Below are positions 6,255 to 13,890 of a DNA stretch of 20,471 nucleotides, piece by piece. The DNA is from Oscillospiraceae bacterium (GTDB lineage Bacteria; Bacillota_A; Clostridia; Oscillospirales; Oscillospiraceae), in NCBI GenBank assembly GCA_021771675.1, contig JAETOP010000067.1:1-20471 (forward strand), given 5' to 3'. A program made the translations under genes and the position numbers. Each line of letters opens with the position of its first letter. Positions within the stretch are counted from its first letter, which is position 1. The notes below the pieces were generated by a model. It had not been told where the DNA came from, did not search any database, and saw only the letters and a list, made by a program, of their open reading frames with translations.

Positions 6255-7964
6255 ATGAGACAGTCGAATTACAAAAAATCCCGTGATGTGACCGCTTTCC
6301 TCTATGAGCGGCTTTCCCGTGACGATAATCTGGAGGGTGAGAGTTACAGCATCGGCAATCAAAAAAAGCTGTTGACCAAAGTGGCGAAGGAGAAGGGCTA
6401 CACCAACCTGGTCCATTTCCTGGACGATGGCATTTCCGGCGTCACGATGGAGCGCCCTGGTTTTGTGGAGATGATCCAGCAACTTGAGCAGGGACGGGCC
6501 GCCGCAGTATTTGTCAAAGACCTTTCCCGCCTGGGCCGTAACTACATCGAGGTCGGCAGGCTGACCGAGGAATTTTTCCCGGAGCATGACATTCGCCTGG
6601 TGGCGGTATCCGATAACATCGACACCGCCGAAGGTGAGAATGAGTTAGCGCCGATCCGCAATCTGTTCAATGAGTGGTATGCCCGCGACATTAGCAAGAA
6701 GCGGCGTATCAGCAACAAGATCAAGGGAAATGCGGGTGAGCCAATGGGCCAGTCTCCCTACGGGTACATCAAAGACCCCAACAATCCGAAGCGTTGGATC
6801 GTAGATGACGAAGCCGCCCAGGTGGTTCGGCGGATTTACAGCATGACCCTGGAGGGTTACGGAACGGAGCAGATTGCAGCCCAGCTTGAAAAGGACGAAA
6901 TCCTTACCCCGCGTGCCTATTGGCTAAAGAAGGGCATCAAGCGGCCCGGAAAGGGCAAGCAGCAGCCTGCTACCAAGTGGAACAGTTCCACCGTGACCAA
7001 AATCCTGTCTTTGCAGGAGTATTGCGGCGACATTCTCAACTTCAAGACCTATTCTAAATCCTACAAGAATAAAAAGAGGTTGGAGAATGACCGTGAAAAT
7101 TGGGTCATCTTCAAGGATGTCCACGAGCCGATCATCGAACGGTCCGTATTTGAGCAGGTGCAGCAGAAGCGGGGAAAAATCCGCAAGCGTCGCACCAACG
7201 AAGGCGAGCACAACATGTTTTCTGGTCTGCTGGTCTGTGCCGACTGCGGCAGCAATCTTCACTTCCACTTCAATCAGGGAAACCCGGAGATCAAGTATTT
7301 CAACTGCTCCAACTATAAGGGCAACCGTGGGAGCTGTACTTCCACCCACTATATCCGAGTGGATTTTCTGGAACAGGTGGTGCTTGGCGAGATACGGCGC
7401 CTGACGAAGTTCGCCAGCATCTATGAGGATGAATTTCTGAAAGCGGTGATCGGACACTCCCAGCAAGCGGCGGAGAGCGACCGCAAGCTGAAGGAGAAGG
7501 AATTGAAGGCTCTGCTTGCCCGTGACGAGGAACTGGACGGGCTGTTTGAACGCATCTATGAGGACAATGTTTCCGGCAAACTCTCCGACGACCGTTTTGC
7601 GAAAATGTCCAGACGGTACGAGGACGAGCAAAAGGAACTGGCGGAGAAAATCAAAAAGCTCCGCTCCGAAATCGAGAAGCAGAGCAGCCAAGCCATGACC
7701 ACGGATATGTTCATCTCTTTGGTGCGAAAGTACACCCGCGCACGCAAGCTCACGCCCCGGATGCTCAATGAGTTGGTTGAGAAGATCGAGGTTTACAATG
7801 CGGAGAAAATTGATGGTGTGTGGGAGCAGCGGCTCCGCATCCATTATAACTGCGTGGGAGAAATCACAATCCCTAAAATGCTGCCCCTGCCCATCCCTGA
7901 TGTGACCGTCAATACCCGGAAGGGTGTGTTCGTCAACTACATCCCAGCCGAAATCGCCGGATGA
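6255..7964 (+). CDS. Large serine recombinase (element integrase/excisionase)
   Basis: This 569-residue site-specific recombinase of the TnpX-like large serine family catalyses integration and excision of the element through a serine-DNA intermediate. The N-terminal resolvase domain carries the catalytic Ser21 in YERLSRDD and the arginine-rich VKDLSRLGRNYIEVGR (87-102). The central recombinase domain spans about 160-300. A zinc ribbon has Cys328/331 and Cys351/361. A long coiled coil spans about 405-480, and the C-terminal DUF4368-like tail runs from about 490. ATG at 6255 is chosen because AAAGGAGG lies just before it; the longer upstream frame has no ribosome site and would overlap the palindrome. 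Length and motifs are complete, so it is probably active. It is transcribed from the promoter at 6174. Calling it tnpX would be by analogy only. Confidence 0.95.
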   Translation: MRQSNYKKSRDVTAFLYERLSRDDNLEGESYSIGNQKKLLTKVAKEKGYTNLVHFLDDGISGVTMERPGFVEMIQQLEQGRAAAVFVKDLSRLGRNYIEVGRLTEEFFPEHDIRLVAVSDNIDTAEGENELAPIRNLFNEWYARDISKKRRISNKIKGNAGEPMGQSPYGYIKDPNNPKRWIVDDEAAQVVRRIYSMTLEGYGTEQIAAQLEKDEILTPRAYWLKKGIKRPGKGKQQPATKWNSSTVTKILSLQEYCGDILNFKTYSKSYKNKKRLENDRENWVIFKDVHEPIIERSVFEQVQQKRGKIRKRRTNEGEHNMFSGLLVCADCGSNLHFHFNQGNPEIKYFNCSNYKGNRGSCTSTHYIRVDFLEQVVLGEIRRLTKFASIYEDEFLKAVIGHSQQAAESDRKLKEKELKALLARDEELDGLFERIYEDNVSGKLSDDRFAKMSRRYEDEQKELAEKIKKLRSEIEKQSSQAMTTDMFISLVRKYTRARKLTPRMLNELVEKIEVYNAEKIDGVWEQRLRIHYNCVGEITIPKMLPLPIPDVTVNTRKGVFVNYIPAEIAG

Positions 7965-7968
7965 AAAC

Positions 7969-8017
7969 AAAAAAGACGAGTGTTCTTACAGCTTTTCAAA
8001 TGCTATAAGAACACTCG
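7969..8017 (-). terminator. Terminator of the tRNA-Leu gene
   Basis: Read on the minus strand, the tRNA 3' end is followed by a 16-bp stem with one mismatch (8002-8017 with 7977-7992, nine-base loop) and then TCTTTTTTG. The six-base U run is encoded at 7969-7974, only four bases from the recombinase stop codon. There is no T run on the plus side, so it is not a recombinase terminator. Confidence 0.85.
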
Positions 8018-8020
8018 CCA

Positions 8021-8107
8021 TGGTGCCGGTAGTGGGACTCGAACCCACACGGTATCGCTACCAACGGATTTTGAGTCCGTCACGTCTACCAATTCCATCA
8101 CACCGGC
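8021..8107 (-). tRNA. tRNA-Leu, anticodon CAA
   Basis: Read on the minus strand the gene begins GCCGGTG and ends CACCGGC-like acceptor pairing, discriminator A and an encoded CCA (8021-8023). The anticodon stem ACGGA/TCCGT encloses the loop CTCAAAA, giving anticodon CAA for UUG codons. The T arm contains GGTTCGAGTCC. A long variable arm (class II) is present, as expected for tRNA-Leu. The gene flanks the mobile element; the element does not interrupt the tRNA itself. Confidence 0.95.
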
Positions 8108-8122
8108 AGATAATGCTTGTTT

Positions 8123-8151
8123 ATTATACAAGATGAAAAACAGAAATTCAA
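8123..8151 (-). promoter_or_regulatory. Promoter of tRNA-Leu
   Basis: On the minus strand TTGAAT (8151-8146), a 17-base spacer and a perfect TATAAT (8128-8123) lie 16 bases before the tRNA 5' end. Confidence 0.85.
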
Positions 8152-8279
8152 GAGGGATTTTGAATTTCCGCAATTGAGTCAGGGCTGCTGAAACAGGAGA
8201 CTGGCGGTTTAGCCGAGGCAGCGGATTGTTTTGCGTGGTATAGTCAGTTTCGTAAATCGACCTCCCGGGAGGCGGAAAA

Positions 8280-8722
8280 ATGGATCTATACGGCAAGATC
8301 GACGAACTGTTGGAGAAGGACTGCTATGTCGCGGACATGTTCCCCCACCCCGCAGAGTGCCGCGGGAACATGGAGAGCGGTATTTTGCGGTGGAACAGTA
8401 TTTCCAGCAGGACAGTGAGATCAGGGATCTGTATCAAAAATTTCTCCCGATTCTGCTGAGACTGAATTGCTATTATGCTTTCTCGGTCAGCTTTTACAAG
8501 GGCTGGGAACAGGATCTCCCACCCTTGAGGCTGGCGGAATATGCCGCTCAGTGTGTGGCCGCCAAGTGGAAGAAGCGGGACTATCTCAACATCCTCGCAG
8601 ACGGCGGCGAGGCCATGATCCTTGTAAACGGAGATGACTTACATATGGCCGTCTATCACCCCAATCAGGAACTGCGGCATTTGCTGTCGCAGCTGGCCCA
8701 GGCGGAGAGCCTGTTTTTCTGA
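8280..8722 (+). pseudogene. Small hypothetical gene broken by a one-base deletion
   Basis: GGGAGGCGG precedes ATG 8280, which opens a plausible protein start (MDLYGKIDELLEKDCYVADM) that runs to GAG at 8355-8357. The sensible continuation, VPREHGERYFAVEQYF onward to the TGA ending at 8722, is in another frame that begins at the same base. Adding one base (for example a G) between 8357 and 8358 joins both halves into a 148-residue soluble protein with FPHPAEVPREHG across the joint. I do not recognise the family. An extended -10 (TG-N-TATAGT, 8236-8244) lies upstream. It could be a true mutation or a sequencing error; no slippery heptamer supports programmed frameshifting. Confidence 0.7.
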
Positions 8723-8801
8723 AAAACCTGACGTCCCGATCTGCGTGCTTTCGGCAAAAATGAACAGACCGTTAAAAACGGTGGAAAATCAGAAGAAAGG
8801 C

Positions 8802-8830
8802 TACACAAAAGCTGGGAAACGTGCTATTAT
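8802..8830 (+). promoter_or_regulatory. Possible promoter of the lipoprotein-regulator-kinase operon
   Basis: TACACA (8802-8807), a 17-base spacer and TATTAT (8825-8830) lie about 70 bases before the lipoprotein start. The -35 is only a partial match. The 178 bases between the broken gene and the lipoprotein otherwise hold one small hairpin (ACCGTT/AACGGT, 8768-8782). Confidence 0.4.
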
Positions 8831-8900
8831 GTATGCGTTAAATTATGCGCATCTGCAAAAATATGACCTGGAGGAAACTGGTTTGAGAGGGGGAAGGACT

Positions 8901-10274
8901 GTGAAACGTTTTTGGCGGGGCGCGCTGCTGCTGGGGACTGTACTGGCAATACTGCTGTCCGCCACGGGCTGTGGATCGGTGGCGAAGCTGACGTTTAATC
9001 CGCAGGAACTGTACAGCCTTCCAAAACTGCCGGCCAAATATACAGAGCTGAACAATCAGCTCAATGAGATCCTGGAGGGCGGTGCTGAGTATGCCGCACC
9101 GACTTCCGGCACCAATATCCAGCCGGTTCAGCTGATTGACCTGGACGGCGATGGGAAAAAAGAGGCATTGGCCTTTTTCCGAAATTCTGCGGATGAAAAA
9201 CCGCTGAAGATATACATCTTTGAGTCAAAAGACGACACCTATGAGCTGGCTGCAGTAGTTGAGGGGAGCGGCGCCGCCATTTACAGCATTTCTTACAGCG
9301 ATTTGGACGGCGACGGCAAGACGGAGCTGATCGTGGGCTGGAAAGTCACCGCGGCCCTGCAGGCGCTGTCCGTCTATGCCCTGCGGTCAACAGGAACGGA
9401 GGAGCTGATCCGCAGCACGAACTATGTGAAATACGCGGTCACGAATCTGGACCAGGATCAGCGCCAGGAACTGGTGGTGCTTCATGCTGCTGATGAAGAG
9501 GGCGGCGGTGTGGCAGACTATTACAGCTGGCAGCCCAGTGGGCTGACCTTGGAGTCCACCGCCCGCATCTCCATGGACATGGCGGAACTGAGCGGCCAGC
9601 AGGGTCGCGTGCTTGCCGGCACCCTGCAGGACGGCACTCCCGCGCTCTTCGTGACCGGCGTGACGGAATCCGTCCGGACCATCACGGATATCCTGACCAT
9701 GCGGGATCAGGAATTCACCAATATCGTGCTGTCGGCGGTCACAGGCGTGTCCACGGAAATATCGCTGTTCCGGAGCCTTTATCCGACCGATATCAACGGC
9801 GACGGCATTACGGAGGTGCCCTGCTCGGTGCCGCTGCCGACATGGGACGATGAACAAGGCTATTATCAGCGCATCGACTGGAAGGCGTACGGCAGTGACG
9901 GCACCTCCGCAACGGTGCTGAGCACATATCACGACATTGAGGACGGCTGGTATCTGCGGCTTCCGGAGAGCTGGGACGGGCGGATCCTTGTGAGCCACAG
10001 TTCCGGATCGGAGGAGGCATCCGTGACCTTTTACACACGGGGGGAGAACGGTGAACTGCCGGAACCCTTCCTCCGGATCACCACGATCACCGGCGCCAAC
10101 CGGGAGACCAAAGCTGTCCGCGGAAACCGCTTTAACCTCGCCCGGCAGCAGGAGACCATTTATGTGGCGGAACTGCTGGAGGCCAATCAGGGCTTGGAAT
10201 ACGGCATCACCGAGGACGAGGTCCGGGCCGCGTTCAGCCGGATCACCAAGGAATGGGTCTCGGGAGACAACTAA
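8901..10274 (+). CDS. Lipoprotein with FG-GAP/VCBS-like DxDGDG repeats
   Basis: This is a predicted exported, lipid-anchored protein of 457 residues. From GTG 8901 it begins with a basic stretch, a hydrophobic core (8-20) and a lipobox ending SATGC, with Cys24 as the lipidation site. Four repeat motifs are visible: DLDGDGKKEAL (80-90), DLDGDGKTELIVGW (134-147), a degenerate NLDQDQRQELVVL (182-194) and DINGDGITEV (297-306). These are calcium-loop motifs typical of FG-GAP/VCBS propeller blades. GAGGGGGAAGG precedes the GTG; an in-frame TTG at 8883 also has a GGAGG but would add a non-signal extension. The response regulator starts 22 bases after the stop, so it is likely cotranscribed with the two-component pair. 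A role as an external accessory to the sensor kinase is inference. Confidence 0.85.
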   Translation: MKRFWRGALLLGTVLAILLSATGCGSVAKLTFNPQELYSLPKLPAKYTELNNQLNEILEGGAEYAAPTSGTNIQPVQLIDLDGDGKKEALAFFRNSADEKPLKIYIFESKDDTYELAAVVEGSGAAIYSISYSDLDGDGKTELIVGWKVTAALQALSVYALRSTGTEELIRSTNYVKYAVTNLDQDQRQELVVLHAADEEGGGVADYYSWQPSGLTLESTARISMDMAELSGQQGRVLAGTLQDGTPALFVTGVTESVRTITDILTMRDQEFTNIVLSAVTGVSTEISLFRSLYPTDINGDGITEVPCSVPLPTWDDEQGYYQRIDWKAYGSDGTSATVLSTYHDIEDGWYLRLPESWDGRILVSHSSGSEEASVTFYTRGENGELPEPFLRITTITGANRETKAVRGNRFNLARQQETIYVAELLEANQGLEYGITEDEVRAAFSRITKEWVSGDN

Positions 10275-10296
10275 GGTGCAGGAGAGGATACATGCT

Positions 10297-10983
10297 ATGA
10301 AAAAAGTGTTGGTTTTGGAAGACGAAGCCAGTATCCGCAGTTTTATCGTCATCAATCTGCGTCGGGCGGGCTATGACGTCATCGAGGCGGAGAGCGGCGA
10401 GGAAGCGCTGGAGCGGCTGAAGGAGAACCCCAATACCAAGGTGGCGCTGCTGGATATCATGCTGCCGGGGATCGATGGATTCGAGGTCTGCCGCAGGATC
10501 CGGGCTACCAATACGAAGATCGGCATCATCATGCTGACCGCCCGCTCCCAGGAGATGGACAAGGTGACGGGGCTGATGACCGGTGCCGACGACTATGTGA
10601 CCAAGCCCTTTTCTCCGGCGGAGCTGACTGCCCGGGTGGACGCCCTGTTCCGCCGGGCCGGCGGGGAGGACCCCGTCCAGACGGGAGAACTGTACTCCCC
10701 GCCGTTCCTGTTGAACACCCGCAACCGGACGCTGGAAAAGGACGGCCAGCGGATCAAGCTGACGCAGGTGGAGTACTCCATCATGAAGGTATTCATGGAG
10801 AACCCCGGCAAGGCGCTGTCCCGGGAGGAGATCCTGGACATGGTCTGGGGCCGGGATTACTTCGGTGAGCTGAAGATCGTGGATGTGAACATTCGCCGCC
10901 TGCGGCTGAAGATCGAGGATAATGTGCAGAACCCGACCCATATCACCACCGTGTGGGGATATGGCTACAAGTGGGGGAGCTGA
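10297..10983 (+). CDS. OmpR/PhoB-family response regulator
   Basis: This 228-residue DNA-binding regulator is phosphorylated by the kinase encoded downstream. The receiver domain (1-118) carries the acidic pair Glu8/Asp9, phospho-acceptor Asp53 in LLDIMLPG, Thr81 and Lys103 in YVTKPF. The winged-helix domain (about 130-228) ends with the usual VWGYGYKW. GGAGAGG lies nine bases before ATG 10297. The last 63 bases of the gene (10921-10983) are duplicated at 11144-11206 with a single change. The duplication leaves this gene intact and places about 160 bases of hairpin-rich DNA between it and its kinase gene. Confidence 0.95.
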   Translation: MKKVLVLEDEASIRSFIVINLRRAGYDVIEAESGEEALERLKENPNTKVALLDIMLPGIDGFEVCRRIRATNTKIGIIMLTARSQEMDKVTGLMTGADDYVTKPFSPAELTARVDALFRRAGGEDPVQTGELYSPPFLLNTRNRTLEKDGQRIKLTQVEYSIMKVFMENPGKALSREEILDMVWGRDYFGELKIVDVNIRRLRLKIEDNVQNPTHITTVWGYGYKWGS

Positions 10984-11206
10984 TTCGAGAACGGACACAT
11001 GATCCGGGGCCCCGCAGAGCGGGGCACGCGGAAGCGTGTACAAGCATTTTGACGGAGTCAAAATCTTGGCGCCAGGCGGAATTCATTTCCGCCGCGCAAG
11101 TGAGATCAAAAGGGCTCCCGCAGAGCGAAGCTCTGTGGGAAACAATGTGCAGAACCCGACCCATATCACCACCGTGTGGGGATATGGCTACAAGTGGGAG
11201 AGCTGA
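10921..11206 (+). repeat. 63-bp gene-tail duplication flanking a hairpin array
   Basis: The 3' end of the regulator gene (10921-10983) recurs at 11144-11206 with one G/A difference, 223 bases apart. The 160 bases between hold five compact hairpins with mostly 3-5-base loops: CCCCGC-aga-GCGGGG (11010-11024), CACGC-ggaa-GCGTG (11025-11038), ATTTTGAC-gga-GTCAAAAT (11046-11064), GGCGGAA-ttcat-TTCCGCC (11075-11093) and an 11-bp stem with loop gaa (11116-11140). The sequence has no gene. It looks like an inserted palindromic repeat unit with a long target duplication, or a recombination product. Confidence 0.8.
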
Positions 11207-11247
11207 CCAGGAAAAACTGACAGAGACAGCCGGCAGGAGGTGAGACC

Positions 11248-12693
11248 GTGGCTGAGGAGGAGAAAAATTTGAGATGGAAGGCCCTGCGGCTGCGGGGACT
11301 CCGGCAGCGATGGATCTTCAACACGGTCCTGCCGGTGCTGATCCTGTTGGTGCTGACCGTGGTATTGTTCTCCATGGGCGTATCAAACTATTATTATAGC
11401 TCCATGCGGGACGGCCTGGAGAAGCAGGCCCAGGCCCAGGCCGGCGCCTTCAATGACTATTTTATGGATAACGGCTTCAGCAGCTATTATCAAAAAGCCG
11501 TGCAGGCCGCCAGCGACTATGCGGACAAGGACCGGATCGAATTACAGTTCCTCTCCAATAACGGCGCGGTCATCGTATCCACCTCGGGACTGACGTCCGG
11601 CACCTCGCCGGGAACAGATGACATCACGTGGGCCATTACGAAGAGTGAGATGAAGCACTATCGGGGACAGGACCCGGAGACTGACGAGATGATTTTAGCG
11701 GTCTCCCATCCGCTGATCTCGGAGGGAAAGGTCAGAGGCGTGCTGCGCCTTGTGACGTCGGTACGGCTGGTGAACCGGCAGGTCATGCTGGCGGTGCTGA
11801 CCATCGCCCTGATCGCCATGCTGTGTATGGCATTGGTCATCATCTCCAATCTGATTTTCATCAACAACGTGGTGGAGCCGGTGGCGGTGGTCTCGGAGGC
11901 CGCCAAGCGGATCTCCGCGGGAAGTTACGGCTTCCAGATCGAGAACAAATACGCCGACGAGCTGGGGGAGCTGGTGGAGAATATCAACGATATGTCCCTG
12001 CGGATCGGCCAGAACGAGAAGATGAAGAGCGAGTTCATCTCCTCGGTCTCCCATGAGCTGCGGACGCCCCTCACCGCTATCAACGGCTGGGGCGAGACGA
12101 TTTTGGAGGACACCACCGGCGACACGGTACAGGTGCGCCGCGGCATCCGGATCATCCTCAATGAGTCCCGGCGCCTCTCCACCATGGTGGAGGAACTGCT
12201 GGAATTCTCCAAGATGGAGGACGGCCGGTTCACTCTCCGCATCGAACAGGTGGATTTGCAGGCGGAATTTGAGGACGCCACTTTTACCTACCGGGAGCTG
12301 TTTCGGCAGGAGGGCATCGAGCTGGAATATGATGACGGCGGCGAGATCCTGCCGCCCATCTCCGGCGATCCGGAGCGGCTGAAGCAGGTGTTCTGCAATG
12401 TGCTGGACAATGCCGCCAAGCACGGCGGCGCGGGAAAGCGTATCATGACCTCCATCTCCAAGGAGGGGGGCTACCAGGTGGTCCGTGTGCGGGACTTCGG
12501 TCCCGGCATTCCGGAGGAGGAACTGCCCTTTGTCAAGCAGAAGTTTTACAAGGGCTCCTCCAAGGCCCGGGGCAGCGGCATCGGCCTGGCGGTGTGCGAC
12601 GAGATCATCAGCCTCCACAACGGCATCTTTGAGATCGGGAACGCGGATGGCGGCGGCGCCATCGTGACCATCCGCCTGCCGGAAAAAGAATGA
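11248..12693 (+). CDS. Membrane sensor histidine kinase
   Basis: This 481-residue kinase partners the upstream regulator. It shows TM1 (about 24-44), an extracytoplasmic sensor domain (45-175), TM2 (about 180-205), a HAMP linker (about 206-258), and a HisKA domain with His269 in SSVSHELRTPL. The HATPase domain has an N box around NVLDNAAKH (384-392), G1 box DFGPG (416-420), F box KQKFYKGSS (430-438) and G2 box GSGIGL (442-447). GTG 11248 follows AGGAGG by seven bases. Spacing to the regulator is unusually long (264 bases) because of the duplication. The signal sensed is unknown; the neighbouring repeat lipoprotein is a candidate partner. Confidence 0.95.
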   Translation: MAEEEKNLRWKALRLRGLRQRWIFNTVLPVLILLVLTVVLFSMGVSNYYYSSMRDGLEKQAQAQAGAFNDYFMDNGFSSYYQKAVQAASDYADKDRIELQFLSNNGAVIVSTSGLTSGTSPGTDDITWAITKSEMKHYRGQDPETDEMILAVSHPLISEGKVRGVLRLVTSVRLVNRQVMLAVLTIALIAMLCMALVIISNLIFINNVVEPVAVVSEAAKRISAGSYGFQIENKYADELGELVENINDMSLRIGQNEKMKSEFISSVSHELRTPLTAINGWGETILEDTTGDTVQVRRGIRIILNESRRLSTMVEELLEFSKMEDGRFTLRIEQVDLQAEFEDATFTYRELFRQEGIELEYDDGGEILPPISGDPERLKQVFCNVLDNAAKHGGAGKRIMTSISKEGGYQVVRVRDFGPGIPEEELPFVKQKFYKGSSKARGSGIGLAVCDEIISLHNGIFEIGNADGGGAIVTIRLPEKE

Positions 12694-12712
12694 TACAAAG
12701 CAGAACAAATGT

Positions 12713-12741
12713 TTGATTTTTGCGAAAACCTGTGATACACT
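12713..12741 (+). promoter_or_regulatory. Promoter of the DUF1385 gene
   Basis: TTGATT (12713-12718), a 17-base spacer and TACACT (12736-12741) stand 20 bases before the ATG at 12761 and separate this gene from the kinase operon. Confidence 0.6.
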
Positions 12742-12760
12742 GACATAGAAAGGAAACCCC

Positions 12761-13732
12761 ATGGCAGAAAACAAGTCCTGCGCCTTCCGCACCAGCATCG
12801 GCGGACAGGCGCTGATCGAAGGCATTTTGATGCGCGGACCGGAGAAGCAGGCCATCGTGGTCCGGGACCAGGAGGGTGCCCTGGTGGAGAAGGTGGAGGA
12901 CCTGAAATTCATCAAGGACCGCTACCCCATCCTGGGTGTACCCCTGATCCGGGGTACGGTCAACTTTCTGGACTCTATGGTCAACGGCGTGAAAGCCCTG
13001 ATGTACTCCGCGGATTTTTATCCGGAGGAGGAAGAGGCCCAGCCCTCCAAATTTGAGCTGTGGCTGGAAAAGCACTTGTCCAGCAAAAAGCTGGAGAGCG
13101 CCGTCGTCGCCCTGGCGGTGGTGCTGGGCGTTGGCATGTCTGTCTTTTTGTTCATGGTGCTGCCCACCCTGGTCACCGGTGCCATCCTCCACTTTTTCCC
13201 CGGATTCCCCATGTGGGGCCGCAACCTGGTGGAGGGGCTGCTAAAGATCGTCATCTTCCTGCTGTACCTGATCGTCTGTTCCAGACAGAGGGACATCTAC
13301 CGGGTGTTCCAGTACCACGGCGCGGAGCACAAGACCATCTTCTGCTATGAGGCGGGACTGCCCCTGACGGTGGAGAACGTCCGCGTCCAGCCCCGGCACC
13401 ATCCCCGGTGCGGCACCAGCTTTTTGTTCGTGGTCATCTTTGTGTCCATCCTGTTTTCCAGCGTGGTGTTCGGCATCTGGCCCATCACCAACGCATGGCT
13501 GCGGACGCTGGTGCATTTGGTCCTGCTGCCGCTGGTGGTGGGCGTGACCTATGAGTTCAACCGCTGGGTGGGCCGTCACGTGCAGGACAGCCGCCTGGCC
13601 AAAGTCCTGACGGCCCCCGGCATGTGGATGCAGAATTTCACCACCAACGAGCCGGACGACAGCATGATCGAGTGTGCCATCCGGTCCCTGGAATTGGTCC
13701 TGCCCAGCGAAAAGGGCAAGGACATTTGGTAA
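12761..13732 (+). CDS. DUF1385 (YqhQ-like) membrane protein
   Basis: This 323-residue protein matches the DUF1385/YqhQ family common in Firmicutes. It opens with the conserved IGGQALIEGILMRGP (13-27) and has the family block QYHGAEHKTIFCYE (about 185-198) followed by PRHHPRCGTSF. TM helices are visible near 112-138, 155-172, 224-243 and 247-266. Biochemical function is not known. AAAGGA lies about eight bases before ATG 12761. In many clostridia this gene directly precedes prmC and the prfA region, and here prmC follows, which supports the assignment. The hairpin array at 13738 begins five bases after its stop. Confidence 0.93.
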   Translation: MAENKSCAFRTSIGGQALIEGILMRGPEKQAIVVRDQEGALVEKVEDLKFIKDRYPILGVPLIRGTVNFLDSMVNGVKALMYSADFYPEEEEAQPSKFELWLEKHLSSKKLESAVVALAVVLGVGMSVFLFMVLPTLVTGAILHFFPGFPMWGRNLVEGLLKIVIFLLYLIVCSRQRDIYRVFQYHGAEHKTIFCYEAGLPLTVENVRVQPRHHPRCGTSFLFVVIFVSILFSSVVFGIWPITNAWLRTLVHLVLLPLVVGVTYEFNRWVGRHVQDSRLAKVLTAPGMWMQNFTTNEPDDSMIECAIRSLELVLPSEKGKDIW

Positions 13733-13737
13733 AAAAC

Positions 13738-13880
13738 TCCTCCGCAAACCAGCGGAGCGTGAAGGTGAATTGTCCCGGAGGGACAAGAGAAACCCCTCTG
13801 GAGGGTTGCGGAGGAAAAGGAGGAGCAAGGGAGCGAACAAAGTTTTCGCCGCAGGTGGAAACGAAATTGAGCGGACTTTG
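13738..13880 (+). repeat. Hairpin-rich intergenic repeat upstream of prmC
   Basis: An imperfect palindrome (CCTCCGCAAACC near 13739-13750 with GGTTGCGGAGG 13804-13814) encloses TTGTCCC-gga-GGGACAA (13770-13786) and AACCC/GGGTT (13791-13807). The alternative CTCCGC/GCGGAG (13740-13757) competes with the outer stem. GTTTTCGCC-gca-GGTGGAAAC (13842-13862) follows, inside CAAAGT/ACTTTG (13838-13880). No T tract follows, so it is not a simple terminator. Style and short loops resemble the array at 10984-11143. Confidence 0.65.
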
Positions 13881-13890
13881 CGACGACGTT

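Larger units (their letters stand above)
1..7970 (+). mobile_element. Right end of an integrative (probably conjugative) element, left end outside window
   Basis: The block ends in a large serine recombinase and carries the standard regulatory tail of Tn916/Tn1549/Tn4451-type elements: sigma-like protein, HTH protein, TnpW, recombinase. An ABC-transporter cargo precedes it. The recombinase stop codon (7962-7964) lies four bases from the U-tract of a host tRNA-Leu terminator, so the element-chromosome junction is expected between about 7962 and 7976. No conjugation genes are inside the window, so whether the element is conjugative or only mobilizable cannot be decided here. The left part is visibly AT-richer than the host genes to the right. 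The exact end base is inferred, not seen, because no second junction is available for comparison. Confidence 0.85.

Noticed and set aside
6924..7970. 348-codon open frame on the minus strand
   Set aside because: Antisense shadow of the recombinase; composition is unlike a protein and the plus-strand product has all family motifs.
7980..8177. Plus-strand short frames over the tRNA gene
   Set aside because: They translate antisense tRNA-Leu sequence; a common annotation artefact.
11695..12915. 406-codon minus-strand frame over the kinase gene
   Set aside because: Shadow frame; histidine-, glutamine- and aspartate-rich low-complexity translation typical of antisense of GC-rich genes.
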